A stretch of 64,000 bases of DNA from positions 1,116,001-1,180,000 of the forward strand of contig NZ_WUMN01000001.1 of assembly GCF_009826935.1 (NCBI RefSeq), in the 5' to 3' direction. Under the pieces are notes generated by a model. It was not told the origin of the DNA and searched no databases. It saw only the letters and a program-made list of their open reading frames with translations. The position numbers and the translations under genes are program-made. The DNA is from Flavobacterium sp. Sd200. GTDB taxonomy: Bacteria; Bacteroidota; Bacteroidia; Flavobacteriales; Flavobacteriaceae. Position 1 is the stretch's first letter. Each line of letters starts with the position of its first letter. Below, piece by piece: positions 16,239 through 24,303 of this stretch.

Positions 16239-17702
16239 TTATAACTTACTTATATAACTACCGTAGATATCTTTAAACTGATATCCATCGTCAATACGGT
16301 CTTTATTAAGCTTTTTGTTCTCAGCAAGTCCCCAAAGTATAAACTCTTTAAAAAAGTATTCGTCTTCTTTAGCAATATTCGGCTGATATTTTTGCAGCAA
16401 TTGCTTTAACGGAATAATCGAATCCAGCTGTTTTTTATATTCTTCATCGGGAGTATCGTCTAATAGCTCAAAGCCGCTTTCGTTAAAAAACCAATCTATA
16501 ATTTCCTGATACGGTCCTTTTTCATTAGGTCTTTCCAACTTTTCTATTTTAGGAAAATATTCAGGGAAAAAGCTTTTAACAGCATCACTTATCAATTGCT
16601 CCGCAACAACCGCAGCTCCCTCCTGCTCTCCTTCATACACCAACTCTACTTTCCCTGTAATGGCAGGAATAATTCCCATAAAGTCAGCAAGGCGAACCGT
16701 AGTTTTTTCAGCACCGCTACGCAATGCCCTGCGTTCGGCCGTACTTAGAAGATTCTCAAAGGCGGTAATGCTCATACGGGCACTTACCCCACTTTTATAG
16801 TCGATAAACTCACTGTCACGGGCCTCAAAACCTATTTGCTCTAACAAATCTTTTGCCAAAGACGGCACATAGATCACGTCACTTTGGCGACCGTCAAGAT
16901 TAGCCTCCTGTTCGGTAATAGTGCGGGCAATGGCAACGGTTTCAGGATAATGTGTAAGTATTTGCGAACCTATCCTGTCTTTTAGTGGTGTAACAATACT
17001 TCCTCTGTTGGTATAATCTTCAGGATTAGCTGTAAACACAAACTGAAGATCTAAATTCATACGTACTTTAAAACCTCGTATTTGTATATCGCCTTCTGAA
17101 AGTATATTGAACAATGCTACCTGTATGCGTGCCTGTAAATCGGGCAGTTCGTTAATTACAAAAATACACCGGTTAGCACGGGGTATCATTCCAAAATGTA
17201 CAACCCTGTCATCTGCATACGACAGTTTAAGATTAGCTGCCTTTATAGGGTCAACATCACCAATAAGGTCGGCTACTGTAACATCAGGAGTAGCAAGCTT
17301 TTCATAAAAGCGATCGCTACGGTGCAGCCAGCTAATGGGAGTATCATCCCCCTTTTCAGCAATAAGGCTTTTAGCATAACGAGAAATTGGGTTAAAAGGA
17401 TCATCATTAATTTCAGATCCTTCTACCACCGGTATGTATTCATCCAGCAGGTTTACCATAAGCCTTGCCAGCCTTGTTTTGGCCTGTCCGCGCAAACCTA
17501 AAAGGTTAATGTTATGACGCGATAGTATAGCACGTTCCAACTCCGGTAATACTGTATTTTCAAAACCCCATACGCCTGTAAAAACCGTTTCGCCTTTACT
17601 TATTTTGTTTCGCAGGTTTGCCCTCAGCTCATCTTTAATATTTTTAGATTGATACCCTGCCTTTTTTAATTCGCCTAATGTTTTTATATCAGTTAAAGTC
17701 AT
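16239..17702 (-). CDS. MoxR/ChlI-like AAA+ ATPase
   Basis: A 487-aa AAA+ protein of the magnesium-chelatase ChlI/MoxR type. Walker A is GLRGQAKT (about 69-76). The Walker B region reads CIFVINELPDL, with Asn where Asp is usual. Sensor 1 is FTANPEDY and an arginine-finger-like LKDRIGS follows. The C-terminal 200 residues are helical and unassigned. Such ATPases work with VWA partners as chaperone-like remodelers. The VWA gene lies just upstream on the same strand with a 163-bp gap. The target complex is unknown. It is not a chlorophyll gene: no other pigment genes are nearby. Confidence 0.85.
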   Translation of the reverse strand: MTLTDIKTLGELKKAGYQSKNIKDELRANLRNKISKGETVFTGVWGFENTVLPELERAILSRHNINLLGLRGQAKTRLARLMVNLLDEYIPVVEGSEINDDPFNPISRYAKSLIAEKGDDTPISWLHRSDRFYEKLATPDVTVADLIGDVDPIKAANLKLSYADDRVVHFGMIPRANRCIFVINELPDLQARIQVALFNILSEGDIQIRGFKVRMNLDLQFVFTANPEDYTNRGSIVTPLKDRIGSQILTHYPETVAIARTITEQEANLDGRQSDVIYVPSLAKDLLEQIGFEARDSEFIDYKSGVSARMSITAFENLLSTAERRALRSGAEKTTVRLADFMGIIPAITGKVELVYEGEQEGAAVVAEQLISDAVKSFFPEYFPKIEKLERPNEKGPYQEIIDWFFNESGFELLDDTPDEEYKKQLDSIIPLKQLLQKYQPNIAKEDEYFFKEFILWGLAENKKLNKDRIDDGYQFKDIYGSYISKL

Positions 17703-17865
17703 ATTTAAGTCTAAAGTCTTAAAGTTTATAAAGTTGTACTGTTTAAAGCTCTAAAATTTATCTAAAGCCATATATAATGACTGATAAAATCGTCTTCTGT
17801 TTATTATCTATTATCTCAAGTCTGTCATTTATTATCTCCAAGTATTAAATCCAAAATTTAATAAC

Positions 17866-18984
17866 CTACTTTACTCTTTTCTTTCTGTTGGTTTCATAAT
17901 CTTCAAAGATCATTTCGCCAAGACCTTTTAAACCTGTGTAAAACGCTTTACCCTGGTTGGCCTCTGTAAATGTGTTTACAAACCGTTGAAGGTATGGGTC
18001 GTTAGCAATCATAAAAGTTGTAATAGGTATGTGTAATTTGCGCGCCTGTGCAGCCATAGTATAGCACTTATCTGTAATATATTCGTCAAGGCCATTGCTG
18101 TTCATATAATATGTACCATCGCTTTCGCGAATACAGCTTGGCTTGCCATCGGTAATCATAAATATTTGCTTATTGGTGTTTCGCTTGCGTCTAAGCATAT
18201 CCATAGCCAACTGAAGCCCGGCTACGGTGTTGGTATGATATGGCCCTACCTGTAAATATGGCAAATCTTTAATGGCTATAGGCCAGGCATCATTGCCAAA
18301 TACTAAAATGTCAAGTGTATCTTTTGGGTAGCGTGTAGTAATCAGTTCGGCCAATGCCATGGCAACCTTCTTGGCTGGTGTAATACGGTCTTCTCCATAC
18401 AGTATCATGCTGTGGCTAATGTCAATCATCAGCACGGTGCTCATTTGGCTTTTATGGTGGCTGTCTTCCACAACCAGATCGTTTTCAGTAAGCATAAAGC
18501 TATCCATACCATTGTTTACCTGTGCGTTGCGTAAACTTTCGGTAAGGGATATCCTGTCGAGCCCATCCCCAAAACGGTATTCCCTCAACTCGCCCGATTG
18601 CTCATCGCTTTGCCCGGAATGCTTGGTTCTGTGGTTGCCGCTTCCGTTTCGCTTAAGATTACCAAATATTTGGTTTAAAGCCTGTTGACGGATCGATCGC
18701 TCGGTCTTAGCCGTTATTTTGAGACCATTACTGCCATCATCTTTAACCTCATCTTTAATGTAGCCTTTCTTTTTAAGGTCTTCAATAAAGTCGTCAATAG
18801 TATAGTTTTTATCGGTTAGTTTATATTCTTTATCAAGTTCCCGCAACCAGTCGAGTGCTTCATCAAGATCGCCGGATGTATGGGTAATCAGTTCGGTAAA
18901 AATTTCAAAGAGTTTATCAAACGGAGACACCTGCGGGGCTTCATATTGCCTGAATATAAAACCTTTTTTTCTGTTTGTTTCCAT
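17866..18984 (-). CDS. VWA-domain protein, partner of the AAA+ ATPase
   Basis: A 372-aa soluble protein. The N-terminal 150 residues are charged and helical. A VWA domain (about 185-360) carries a MIDAS motif in MIDISHSM with later Thr and Asp (HTNTVAG, ITDGKPS). It resembles CoxE/BatA-like VWA proteins paired with MoxR ATPases. There is no signal peptide or membrane segment, so it is cytoplasmic. It is the upstream member of the leftward pair. The function is inferred only from pairing. Confidence 0.85.
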   Translation of the reverse strand: METNRKKGFIFRQYEAPQVSPFDKLFEIFTELITHTSGDLDEALDWLRELDKEYKLTDKNYTIDDFIEDLKKKGYIKDEVKDDGSNGLKITAKTERSIRQQALNQIFGNLKRNGSGNHRTKHSGQSDEQSGELREYRFGDGLDRISLTESLRNAQVNNGMDSFMLTENDLVVEDSHHKSQMSTVLMIDISHSMILYGEDRITPAKKVAMALAELITTRYPKDTLDILVFGNDAWPIAIKDLPYLQVGPYHTNTVAGLQLAMDMLRRKRNTNKQIFMITDGKPSCIRESDGTYYMNSNGLDEYITDKCYTMAAQARKLHIPITTFMIANDPYLQRFVNTFTEANQGKAFYTGLKGLGEMIFEDYETNRKKRVK

Positions 18985-19032
18985 AGCCTTAAAATTAAGG
19001 CAAAAACTTTAATTAGAGTGTTAAAAACAAAA

Positions 19033-19710
19033 TCATTCGGCTATGTCAGGATCTTTATGATTCATAAGGTAAATGTATTGAAACATACAAAATGCGGCTA
19101 CAGCACCAAATGTGTGCCATAAAAAGTGCGTTCCAAAATATATCCAGTTCCATTTATCTGAAATCCTGAACGTTAGTGCAAAGACAAATGCCAATAGAGC
19201 TACCCCCACCCATTGCCCACTCCTGAACGATGTTTTTATGAGATATCCAACTACAGGCAGTAGTACAATACCTGCCATCACTGCATAATTTATATTTATA
19301 AACAACTGAATATTAGCACTTCTAATTTGTTGTAATACAAAATATTGAAATAATACATAAACCAATATAAGCAATAATGCAAAATACCACCGCGTAAGCT
19401 TGGCTAAAAAGTAAACACCTGCACTAACACATAACAGCATGATAGGCAGCCAGTCCATCATAATAAAAAATCTCCACTGCCTTAGCCCATGATATATTGT
19501 ACCGCCAATACCTCCGGTATACAGTAATAATAGTGCAAAAACCAAAAAAGCATGTTCACGGTGTTTACCCCATATTTTTATAGTCCAATATATTGCTATA
19601 CCCAGAAAAAAACACGAAGTAATGGCATTGAGAGGTTCCGGAAAAAAGTGCTGCAAATTCGTTTCGGCATATAATGATCCTCCATCGGGAGGTTGGGGCA
19701 ATGTTGTCAT
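19033..19710 (-). CDS. Ceramidase-like (CREST superfamily) integral membrane hydrolase
   Basis: A 225-aa protein with about seven transmembrane helices and the CREST metal-site pattern: EPLNAITS near the N-terminus, GTIYHGLRQW, an Asp in MMDWLPI, and HFLWHTFGA at the C-terminus. In alkaline ceramidases these His/Asp/Ser residues bind zinc and cleave an amide bond. Many Bacteroidota make sphingolipids and related N-acyl lipids, so a lipid amidase is plausible. The substrate is not shown by the sequence. It is monocistronic as far as I can see. Confidence 0.75.
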   Translation of the reverse strand: MTTLPQPPDGGSLYAETNLQHFFPEPLNAITSCFFLGIAIYWTIKIWGKHREHAFLVFALLLLYTGGIGGTIYHGLRQWRFFIMMDWLPIMLLCVSAGVYFLAKLTRWYFALLLILVYVLFQYFVLQQIRSANIQLFININYAVMAGIVLLPVVGYLIKTSFRSGQWVGVALLAFVFALTFRISDKWNWIYFGTHFLWHTFGAVAAFCMFQYIYLMNHKDPDIAE

Positions 19711-19966
19711 GGTTTAAAAGCAAATTAAGACTAAAAATACTATATCTCTATTTTTAAACTATTAGCACTTAGTAAAATATTATAATATTTTACACCGCTA
19801 ACAAGTGTAATAAAATTCTGCAAAACAATATGTTAAGCAACGTGTAATCAGTATCATTTATTATATTTTACAAAGCAAAAAAGCTATCGTTATTATTAAG
19901 TAATTTTTGTTACATTTACTTTATTAATCCTAAGACAAAAAATCTTTATTTATATACCACAACCCA

Positions 19967-20524
19967 ATGGAGCTTTACATTAAGTATAACATTGATATGA
20001 TGTGTAAAGTATTGCTCCAGCAAGAACTTGACCGTTTTAAAATAGACTGCAAAGTTACTGAGCCGGGGTATGTAAAATTTAAAGAAAATATACCTATGGA
20101 AACCTACAATGCCTTTATAGAATCGTTAAAGCGGTTTGGTATTGAAATTGTAGATAACCAAAAAAGCATACTTGTACAAAAAATAAAAAATGCCATTATA
20201 GAAATGCTTTATTCAGACAAGGGAATGCAGTCTTTAAAGGTATCGTCTTACCTGTCTGAAAAACTTGGCGAAAGCTACCGTACTCTGTCTCAGGTGTTCT
20301 CGGAAGTGACATTTATATCAATCGAAAATTTTATTATCTTGCATAAAATTGAGAGGGTAAAACAGTTGCTTCTTACCGAAAATCTGTCGCTTACAGAGAT
20401 ATCATTTATGATGAATTACAGTAGTGTAGCCTATCTTTCGCAACAATTTAAAAATATTACAGGCGTAACCCCAACTGCTTTTCAAAAAATAATGAGGCAG
20501 AAACGCTACATAGAAGTAAAATAA
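19967..20524 (+). CDS. Short AraC-type transcriptional regulator
   Basis: A 185-aa protein. Residues 1-70 form a small alpha/beta domain (LYIKYNIDMMCKVLL, YVKFKENIPMETYNAF). Residues about 80-180 are an AraC HTH (SLKVSSYLSEKLGESYRTLSQ, LSLTEISFMMNYSSVAYLSQ). It lacks the usual cupin sensor. The receiver gene follows 29 bp later, so they are probably one operon. Related AraC-plus-receiver pairs in Bacteroidota are poorly characterised; the stimulus is unknown. Confidence 0.8.
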   Translation: MELYIKYNIDMMCKVLLQQELDRFKIDCKVTEPGYVKFKENIPMETYNAFIESLKRFGIEIVDNQKSILVQKIKNAIIEMLYSDKGMQSLKVSSYLSEKLGESYRTLSQVFSEVTFISIENFIILHKIERVKQLLLTENLSLTEISFMMNYSSVAYLSQQFKNITGVTPTAFQKIMRQKRYIEVK

Positions 20525-20553
20525 CAAAAATCTTAAAAGATACAAACAGATAA

Positions 20554-21000
20554 ATGCGCCCAAACAACTTACACATAATGCTTGCCGACGATGATGAAGA
20601 TGACCGACTATTTTTTAAGGAGGCATTTGAGGAAGTTAAAATAAAGTATGATATTAGTACTTTTAATGACGGCGAGCAATTAATGAATTATTTAAACGAA
20701 CCGCAAAACCCTTTACCTGATATAATTTTCCTGGATTTGAATATGCCCCGAAAATCGGGTATGGAGTGCCTTAAAGAAATAAGGCAAAATGAGAGACTTA
20801 AAAGAATATCTGTAGCCATATACTCTACTTCTTCATCAGAACAGGACATAGAAGATACATTTGTAGCTGGTGCCAATGTTTATATTAAAAAGCCTAACGA
20901 TTTTAATATGCTTAAAAAGGTATTAAGCGATGTGGTACATATAAACTGGCAATATATTGTTGACGGATTAAACAAGGATAGTTTTATTCTAAGCTTATAG
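20554..21000 (+). CDS. CheY-like single-domain response regulator
   Basis: A 148-aa receiver of the Rcp1/CheY type. The acidic pocket is LADDDEDD (near 9-15), the phospho-acceptor is Asp61 in IFLDLNMP, a Ser/Thr switch lies in YSTSSSE, and Lys lies in IKKPNDF. There is no output domain, so it must act on another protein, possibly the AraC-type partner just upstream. No histidine kinase lies nearby. Confidence 0.85.
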   Translation: MRPNNLHIMLADDDEDDRLFFKEAFEEVKIKYDISTFNDGEQLMNYLNEPQNPLPDIIFLDLNMPRKSGMECLKEIRQNERLKRISVAIYSTSSSEQDIEDTFVAGANVYIKKPNDFNMLKKVLSDVVHINWQYIVDGLNKDSFILSL

Positions 21001-21020
21001 ATTAGAACATAAATAATTAT

Positions 21021-21060
21021 AAAAAGCCTGCTGTTTATAAAAATAAACAGCAGGCTTTTT
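21021..21060. terminator. Strong terminator between convergent genes
   Basis: A perfect 18-bp stem (21021-21038 with 21043-21060) around an AAAA loop, with A- and T-runs at the ends, works in both directions. Confidence 0.9.
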
Positions 21061-21074
21061 GCTATAGCTGCCTG

Positions 21075-21311
21075 TTAAGGTACCTGAGTTCCGGTAGGAT
21101 TTTCTTTAGTATCATTTGGTGTACCCATTTCTACAACTGTATCTTTATCTGTAACAATGGTATCTCCAATAGGTGTAGCTTCTTCATAAGTTGTTGTATC
21201 AACAGTTTCAGCACTTTCGCTGCTTTCTGTTTTCTCTTTACACGAAGTAAAAAAAACACCTGTAATAAATAAAGACACTAACATACTGTTTTTTAAAAAA
21301 GTGGCTTTCAT
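21075..21311 (-). CDS. Small acidic lipoprotein
   Basis: A 78-aa protein with a lipobox ending in FFTSC (Cys24). The mature part is short, acidic and rich in Thr/Glu/Ser, with no fold I recognise. It has three D-(S/T)-(A/I/L/V/M/T) sites (DTT, DTI, DTV), the general O-glycosylation motif of Bacteroidota. It is the first of three similar leftward small lipoproteins. Confidence 0.7.
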   Translation of the reverse strand: MKATFLKNSMLVSLFITGVFFTSCKEKTESSESAETVDTTTYEEATPIGDTIVTDKDTVVEMGTPNDTKENPTGTQVP

Positions 21312-21415
21312 AACTATTTGGTTTTAAAATATTAATACTCTCAAAGTTAATGGTTTAAAACCCTACAAATTCTTAGCCATTTTATAAATAAACTATAAAG
21401 TTTGTTAGCAAAAAC

Positions 21416-21447
21416 AAAAAGACAGCCTCACTACGAGCTGTCTTTTT
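21416..21447 (-). terminator. Terminator after the Thr-rich lipoprotein gene
   Basis: AAAAAGACAGC (21416-21426) pairs perfectly with GCTGTCTTTTT (21437-21447) around a 10-nt loop. Confidence 0.8.
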
Positions 21448-21471
21448 CATGTATACTATTAAAAACCAACC

Positions 21472-21672
21472 TTATGGTGCAGGTTTTACTGTATCGGTAG
21501 ATGTGGCTGTAGTATCTGTTGTAGTTGCTACAGTATCTGTAGTTGTCGTTACAGTTTCGGTTGTTGTAATAGAATCTGTAGATGTTGAAGTTTCAGAATC
21601 ACTCTTGTTGCTTCCGCAAGAGGCAAGCACCAATCCTCCTGCCAACATTGCTGTTAAAACTAATTTTTTCAT
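21472..21672 (-). CDS. Thr-rich small lipoprotein
   Basis: A 66-aa protein. I chose ATG 21672, which gives MKKLVLTAMLAGG and lipobox LVLASC (Cys19); a longer frame adds 16 non-signal residues. The mature chain is almost only Thr, Asp, Ser and Val, with repeated TDTV/TTTDT units and four O-glycosylation-type motifs. It resembles a glycosylated tether or stalk more than an enzyme. Function unknown. Confidence 0.7.
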   Translation of the reverse strand: MKKLVLTAMLAGGLVLASCGSNKSDSETSTSTDSITTTETVTTTTDTVATTTDTTATSTDTVKPAP

Positions 21673-21785
21673 GACTTTCTTACTTATTTTATTGTTATAT
21701 GGTAAAGATAATCGAAGCAATACATAATTATTCTTAGCATTTTGTTAAATAAGAAAATACTCTACATTTTTTAAATCCCAGCAGA

Positions 21786-22019
21786 TTATGGACCTTTAGG
21801 CGAAGTTAAAGTATCCTGCATTTTTATGGCAGGATCGCTCGTAGTAACATTTGCAGGAGAGATATTCATATCGCTTGAGGTGCGGTTATTTACTGGATTT
21901 CCTACATTGATCTCACTATCGGGTGGGCCACTCGCCTCTTGGCTCATGCCACAGGATACAAACGTTAAGCTTGTGTACAACAAAACAATTGCTGGTAATA
22001 TGGTGTATAATGCCTTCAT
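21786..22019 (-). CDS. Small lipoprotein
   Basis: A 77-aa protein with a lipobox in TFVSC (Cys23). The mature part is Ser/Pro/Asn-rich and probably disordered (GPPDSEINVGNPVNN). It has one or two possible O-glycosylation motifs (DTL). No family recognised. Confidence 0.65.
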   Translation of the reverse strand: MKALYTILPAIVLLYTSLTFVSCGMSQEASGPPDSEINVGNPVNNRTSSDMNISPANVTTSDPAIKMQDTLTSPKGP

Positions 22020-22112
22020 AAATTTTATATTTTACTTTAAATGTACGCCACAAAAAAAGAAGCATGTACTAAAGAAAATATAATTGTGAGTTTCTTAGCT
22101 TCATAAATATAT

Positions 22113-22144
22113 AGCCGCTCAGGCTTTTAAAAACCTGAGCGGCT
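22113..22144 (-). terminator. Terminator after the SDR gene
   Basis: AGCCGCTCAGG (22113-22123) pairs with CCTGAGCGGCT (22134-22144); the inner TTTT/AAAA extends the stem with a bulge. Confidence 0.75.
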
Positions 22145-22162
22145 AATTAGGTTATCTAAGAA

Positions 22163-22903
22163 TTAACCTTTAAAACCACCATCTATATCAATGCTCGCTC
22201 CAGTAATATAACCGGATTCAGGACTGGCAAGATACGCTACTAAAGAGGCCACTTCTGCCGTGGTGCCATAACGTCCTAAAGATATTTGAGGTATAAGCAT
22301 CGCTGCGAAAGGGCCATCTTGCGGGTTCATATCGGTGTGTACAGGACCTGGTTGTAAATTATTGATGGTGATACCCAATGGACCAAGATCGCGCGATAAT
22401 GCCATGGTAAGTCCCTGCACGGCTGCTTTGCTTGCGGCATATACAGCACCTCCCTCAAATGGCATACGTAAAGCATTGGTACTGCCAATATTAATAATCC
22501 TGCTACCACTCACCATGTGTTTTAATGCAGCTTTAATTGCAACAAAAGTACCGCGTACATTAATGTCCATCAGGCTATCATATTCCTCTACGGTAAAATC
22601 GTTTAAGGGTTTAAAGGTACCTATGCCTGCATTGTTAACTAATATATCCAGTTTACCCAGCTTAGCTACTGTGGTTTCTACAGCAGCAGTAATAGCATTG
22701 GCGTCTGCACTGTTAGCGGCTATAGCTACTGCTCTGCGGCCTGTGGCTTCAATTTCGGTTACCAATGCTTCCGCCTGTTCTTTTCCTGACACATAAGTAA
22801 AAGCTACATCGGCTCCGTCACCTGCCAAACGTTTTACAATTGCGGCACCTATGCCACGACTTCCACCTGTTACTAACGCTACTTTGTTTGATAATGTTTT
22901 CAT
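22163..22903 (-). CDS. SDR-family NAD(P)-dependent oxidoreductase
   Basis: A 246-aa classical short-chain dehydrogenase/reductase. The cofactor motif is TGGSRGIG (near 12-19), NNAG lies near 89, the active site is Ser in INIGSTNA with YAASK, and the usual PGPVHTDM loop follows. It resembles FabG-like and 3-oxoacyl-ACP-reductase-annotated enzymes of unknown substrate. A Crp-like regulator lies upstream on the same strand (188-bp gap). The substrate cannot be read. Confidence 0.9.
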   Translation of the reverse strand: MKTLSNKVALVTGGSRGIGAAIVKRLAGDGADVAFTYVSGKEQAEALVTEIEATGRRAVAIAANSADANAITAAVETTVAKLGKLDILVNNAGIGTFKPLNDFTVEEYDSLMDINVRGTFVAIKAALKHMVSGSRIINIGSTNALRMPFEGGAVYAASKAAVQGLTMALSRDLGPLGITINNLQPGPVHTDMNPQDGPFAAMLIPQISLGRYGTTAEVASLVAYLASPESGYITGASIDIDGGFKG

Positions 22904-23091
22904 GATCTTTATGTTTAATGTTTTAAATTTTGGCTGTTGCCAATTGCTTTATTTTTCTGTTACAAAGTTGCATCGAAAGAAGCCCTCGAAACATTGATAT
23001 AACGCAGATAAAACCATTGACATAGATCAATGAAATTTGGTTATTGGATTGTGGATTGTTGGATTTAAGAGAAGCTAAGAGCAGAATATGC

Positions 23092-23661
23092 TTATCGCTT
23101 GCTTCTAACCCTGCTAAGAGTCTCGGGAGTCAGTCCTAAATAAGATGCGATCATATGCTGCGGAATCCTGTTAAGCAATGCCGGATGGGTTGTAACAAAA
23201 TCATTGTATTTTTCCTCGGCAGTAAAACTAATATCGGCATTAATTCGGTTTTGCGATGCTATAAACGACCTCTCTACCAAGTGGCGTACAAAAGTATTCA
23301 ACGCAGGTATGGCTTCAAGAAGATTTTCGTAGTCCACCTTAGTAATAAGTACAATATCACAATCTTCTATAGCCTCAATATTATATCGTGCAGGTGTTTC
23401 GGTAAGATAACTGTAGCGGTCTCCGCTCCACCAGTTCTCTGCACTAAACTGTATAACATGTTCCTGTCCTTTATTATCTACCCTATAGGTTCGCAGCAAT
23501 CCTTTTTGTACAAAAGCATTATAACGCCACACATCTCCTTCCTGCAACAAATATTGTTTTTTGCGCAGTTTTTTAAGTCGGCATATTTGTTTTACCATTT
23601 CTACCTCGGCATCAGTAATGGTAAGTTTGGATTGCAGGTATTCTATAAAAACATCAAACAT
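23092..23661 (-). CDS. Crp/Fnr-family transcriptional regulator
   Basis: A 189-aa protein with a cyclic-nucleotide-binding-like beta-roll (about 20-125; LLQEGDVWRYNAFVQKGLLRTY) and a short C-terminal HTH (IPQHMIASYLGLTPETLSRVR). No Fe-S cysteine cluster is present, so it is not an Fnr oxygen sensor. It may control the adjacent SDR gene and the divergent cluster at 23.9-27.5 kb; this is inferred from position. Confidence 0.85.
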   Translation of the reverse strand: MFDVFIEYLQSKLTITDAEVEMVKQICRLKKLRKKQYLLQEGDVWRYNAFVQKGLLRTYRVDNKGQEHVIQFSAENWWSGDRYSYLTETPARYNIEAIEDCDIVLITKVDYENLLEAIPALNTFVRHLVERSFIASQNRINADISFTAEEKYNDFVTTHPALLNRIPQHMIASYLGLTPETLSRVRSKR

Positions 23662-23843
23662 ATATGTAAAGGTAAATAATTAACATTTACTAAATAACCT
23701 GCAACCAAATATCACCAATACTAAACAGTAAAATTACTGTATATCGTTATTTATCAAACCACACAAAAACATATATAACTTAAAATCAAACATTTAAAAA
23801 CAAGGCAGGTAAATTGCTTTATTGGTTTGTAAATTAAATTACA

Positions 23844-23886
23844 TGTCTTAGTTCAATGTTTTTGGTATTTTAATATCACAACTTTG
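23844..23886 (+). promoter_or_regulatory. Paired promoter element, copy A
   Basis: TGTCTTAGTTCAATGTTTT at 23844-23862 is identical to 24234-24252. In both copies the -7 TTT lies exactly 39 bp from the first T (CAACTTTG here). It is 26-68 bp before the start codon at 23912, so the 19-bp word covers the -33 region. Confidence 0.7.
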
Positions 23887-23911
23887 TACCATCATATAAA
23901 ATATAACCGTC

Positions 23912-24241
23912 ATGCAACAAAAAATCAACATCATGTATATAGGCACACATGCAGAGATAATGCAAACAGTGGTTCGCCTTATTAACAAAAACGAAAACTG
24001 GAACGGCACAGGAACAACGTTGTACAGTGAGGCAAAAGAACTTTTTATAAAACTGCCTATAGACATTATATTACTTGGTTGCGGCATAGACGAAGACGAG
24101 GAAATGCAGCTAAGAGATTTTTTTAAGCTTCACAAACCCAGTATAAAAATTGTACAGCATTATGGCGGCGGAAGCGGACTTTTGTATAACGAAATTGCAA
24201 TAGCCCTTAGCGGAGGTACAACTCCAAACTTCTTGTCTTAG
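23912..24241 (+). CDS. Orphan receiver-like protein without phospho-acceptor
   Basis: A 109-aa protein with the alternating strand-helix pattern of a response-regulator receiver (INIMYIGTHAEIMQTVVRLI, IDIILLGCGIDEDEE, IKIVQHYGGGSGLL). The position where the phosphorylated Asp should be reads LLGCG, so it is probably a phosphorylation-independent pseudo-receiver. I do not recognise a named family. It has its own copy of the paired promoter, and its stop codon lies inside the second copy. Confidence 0.65.
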   Translation: MQQKINIMYIGTHAEIMQTVVRLINKNENWNGTGTTLYSEAKELFIKLPIDIILLGCGIDEDEEMQLRDFFKLHKPSIKIVQHYGGGSGLLYNEIAIALSGGTTPNFLS

Positions 24242-24276
24242 TTCAATGTTTTGAAAACAAATCAATTATACCTTTA
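24234..24276 (+). promoter_or_regulatory. Paired promoter element, copy B
   Basis: The same 19-bp word as at 23844 overlaps the stop codon of the preceding gene. The -7 TACCTTTA ends at 24276 and the start codon of the dioxygenase gene follows at 24304. Confidence 0.7.
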
Positions 24277-24303
24277 CATTATAAAATTAAACAAATCAAC
24301 ATC

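Noticed and set aside
16239..17702. Reading the AAA+ protein as magnesium chelatase of chlorophyll synthesis
   Set aside because: The ChlI-like fold is shared by MoxR proteins, the partner is a VWA protein, and no pigment genes are nearby.
4748..19935. TAATCCTAAGAC appears just before the lipoprotein gene (about 4748) and before the AraC gene (about 19926)
   Set aside because: A single 12-bp match in functionally unrelated leaders, with different distances to the start codons. I could not tell it from chance.
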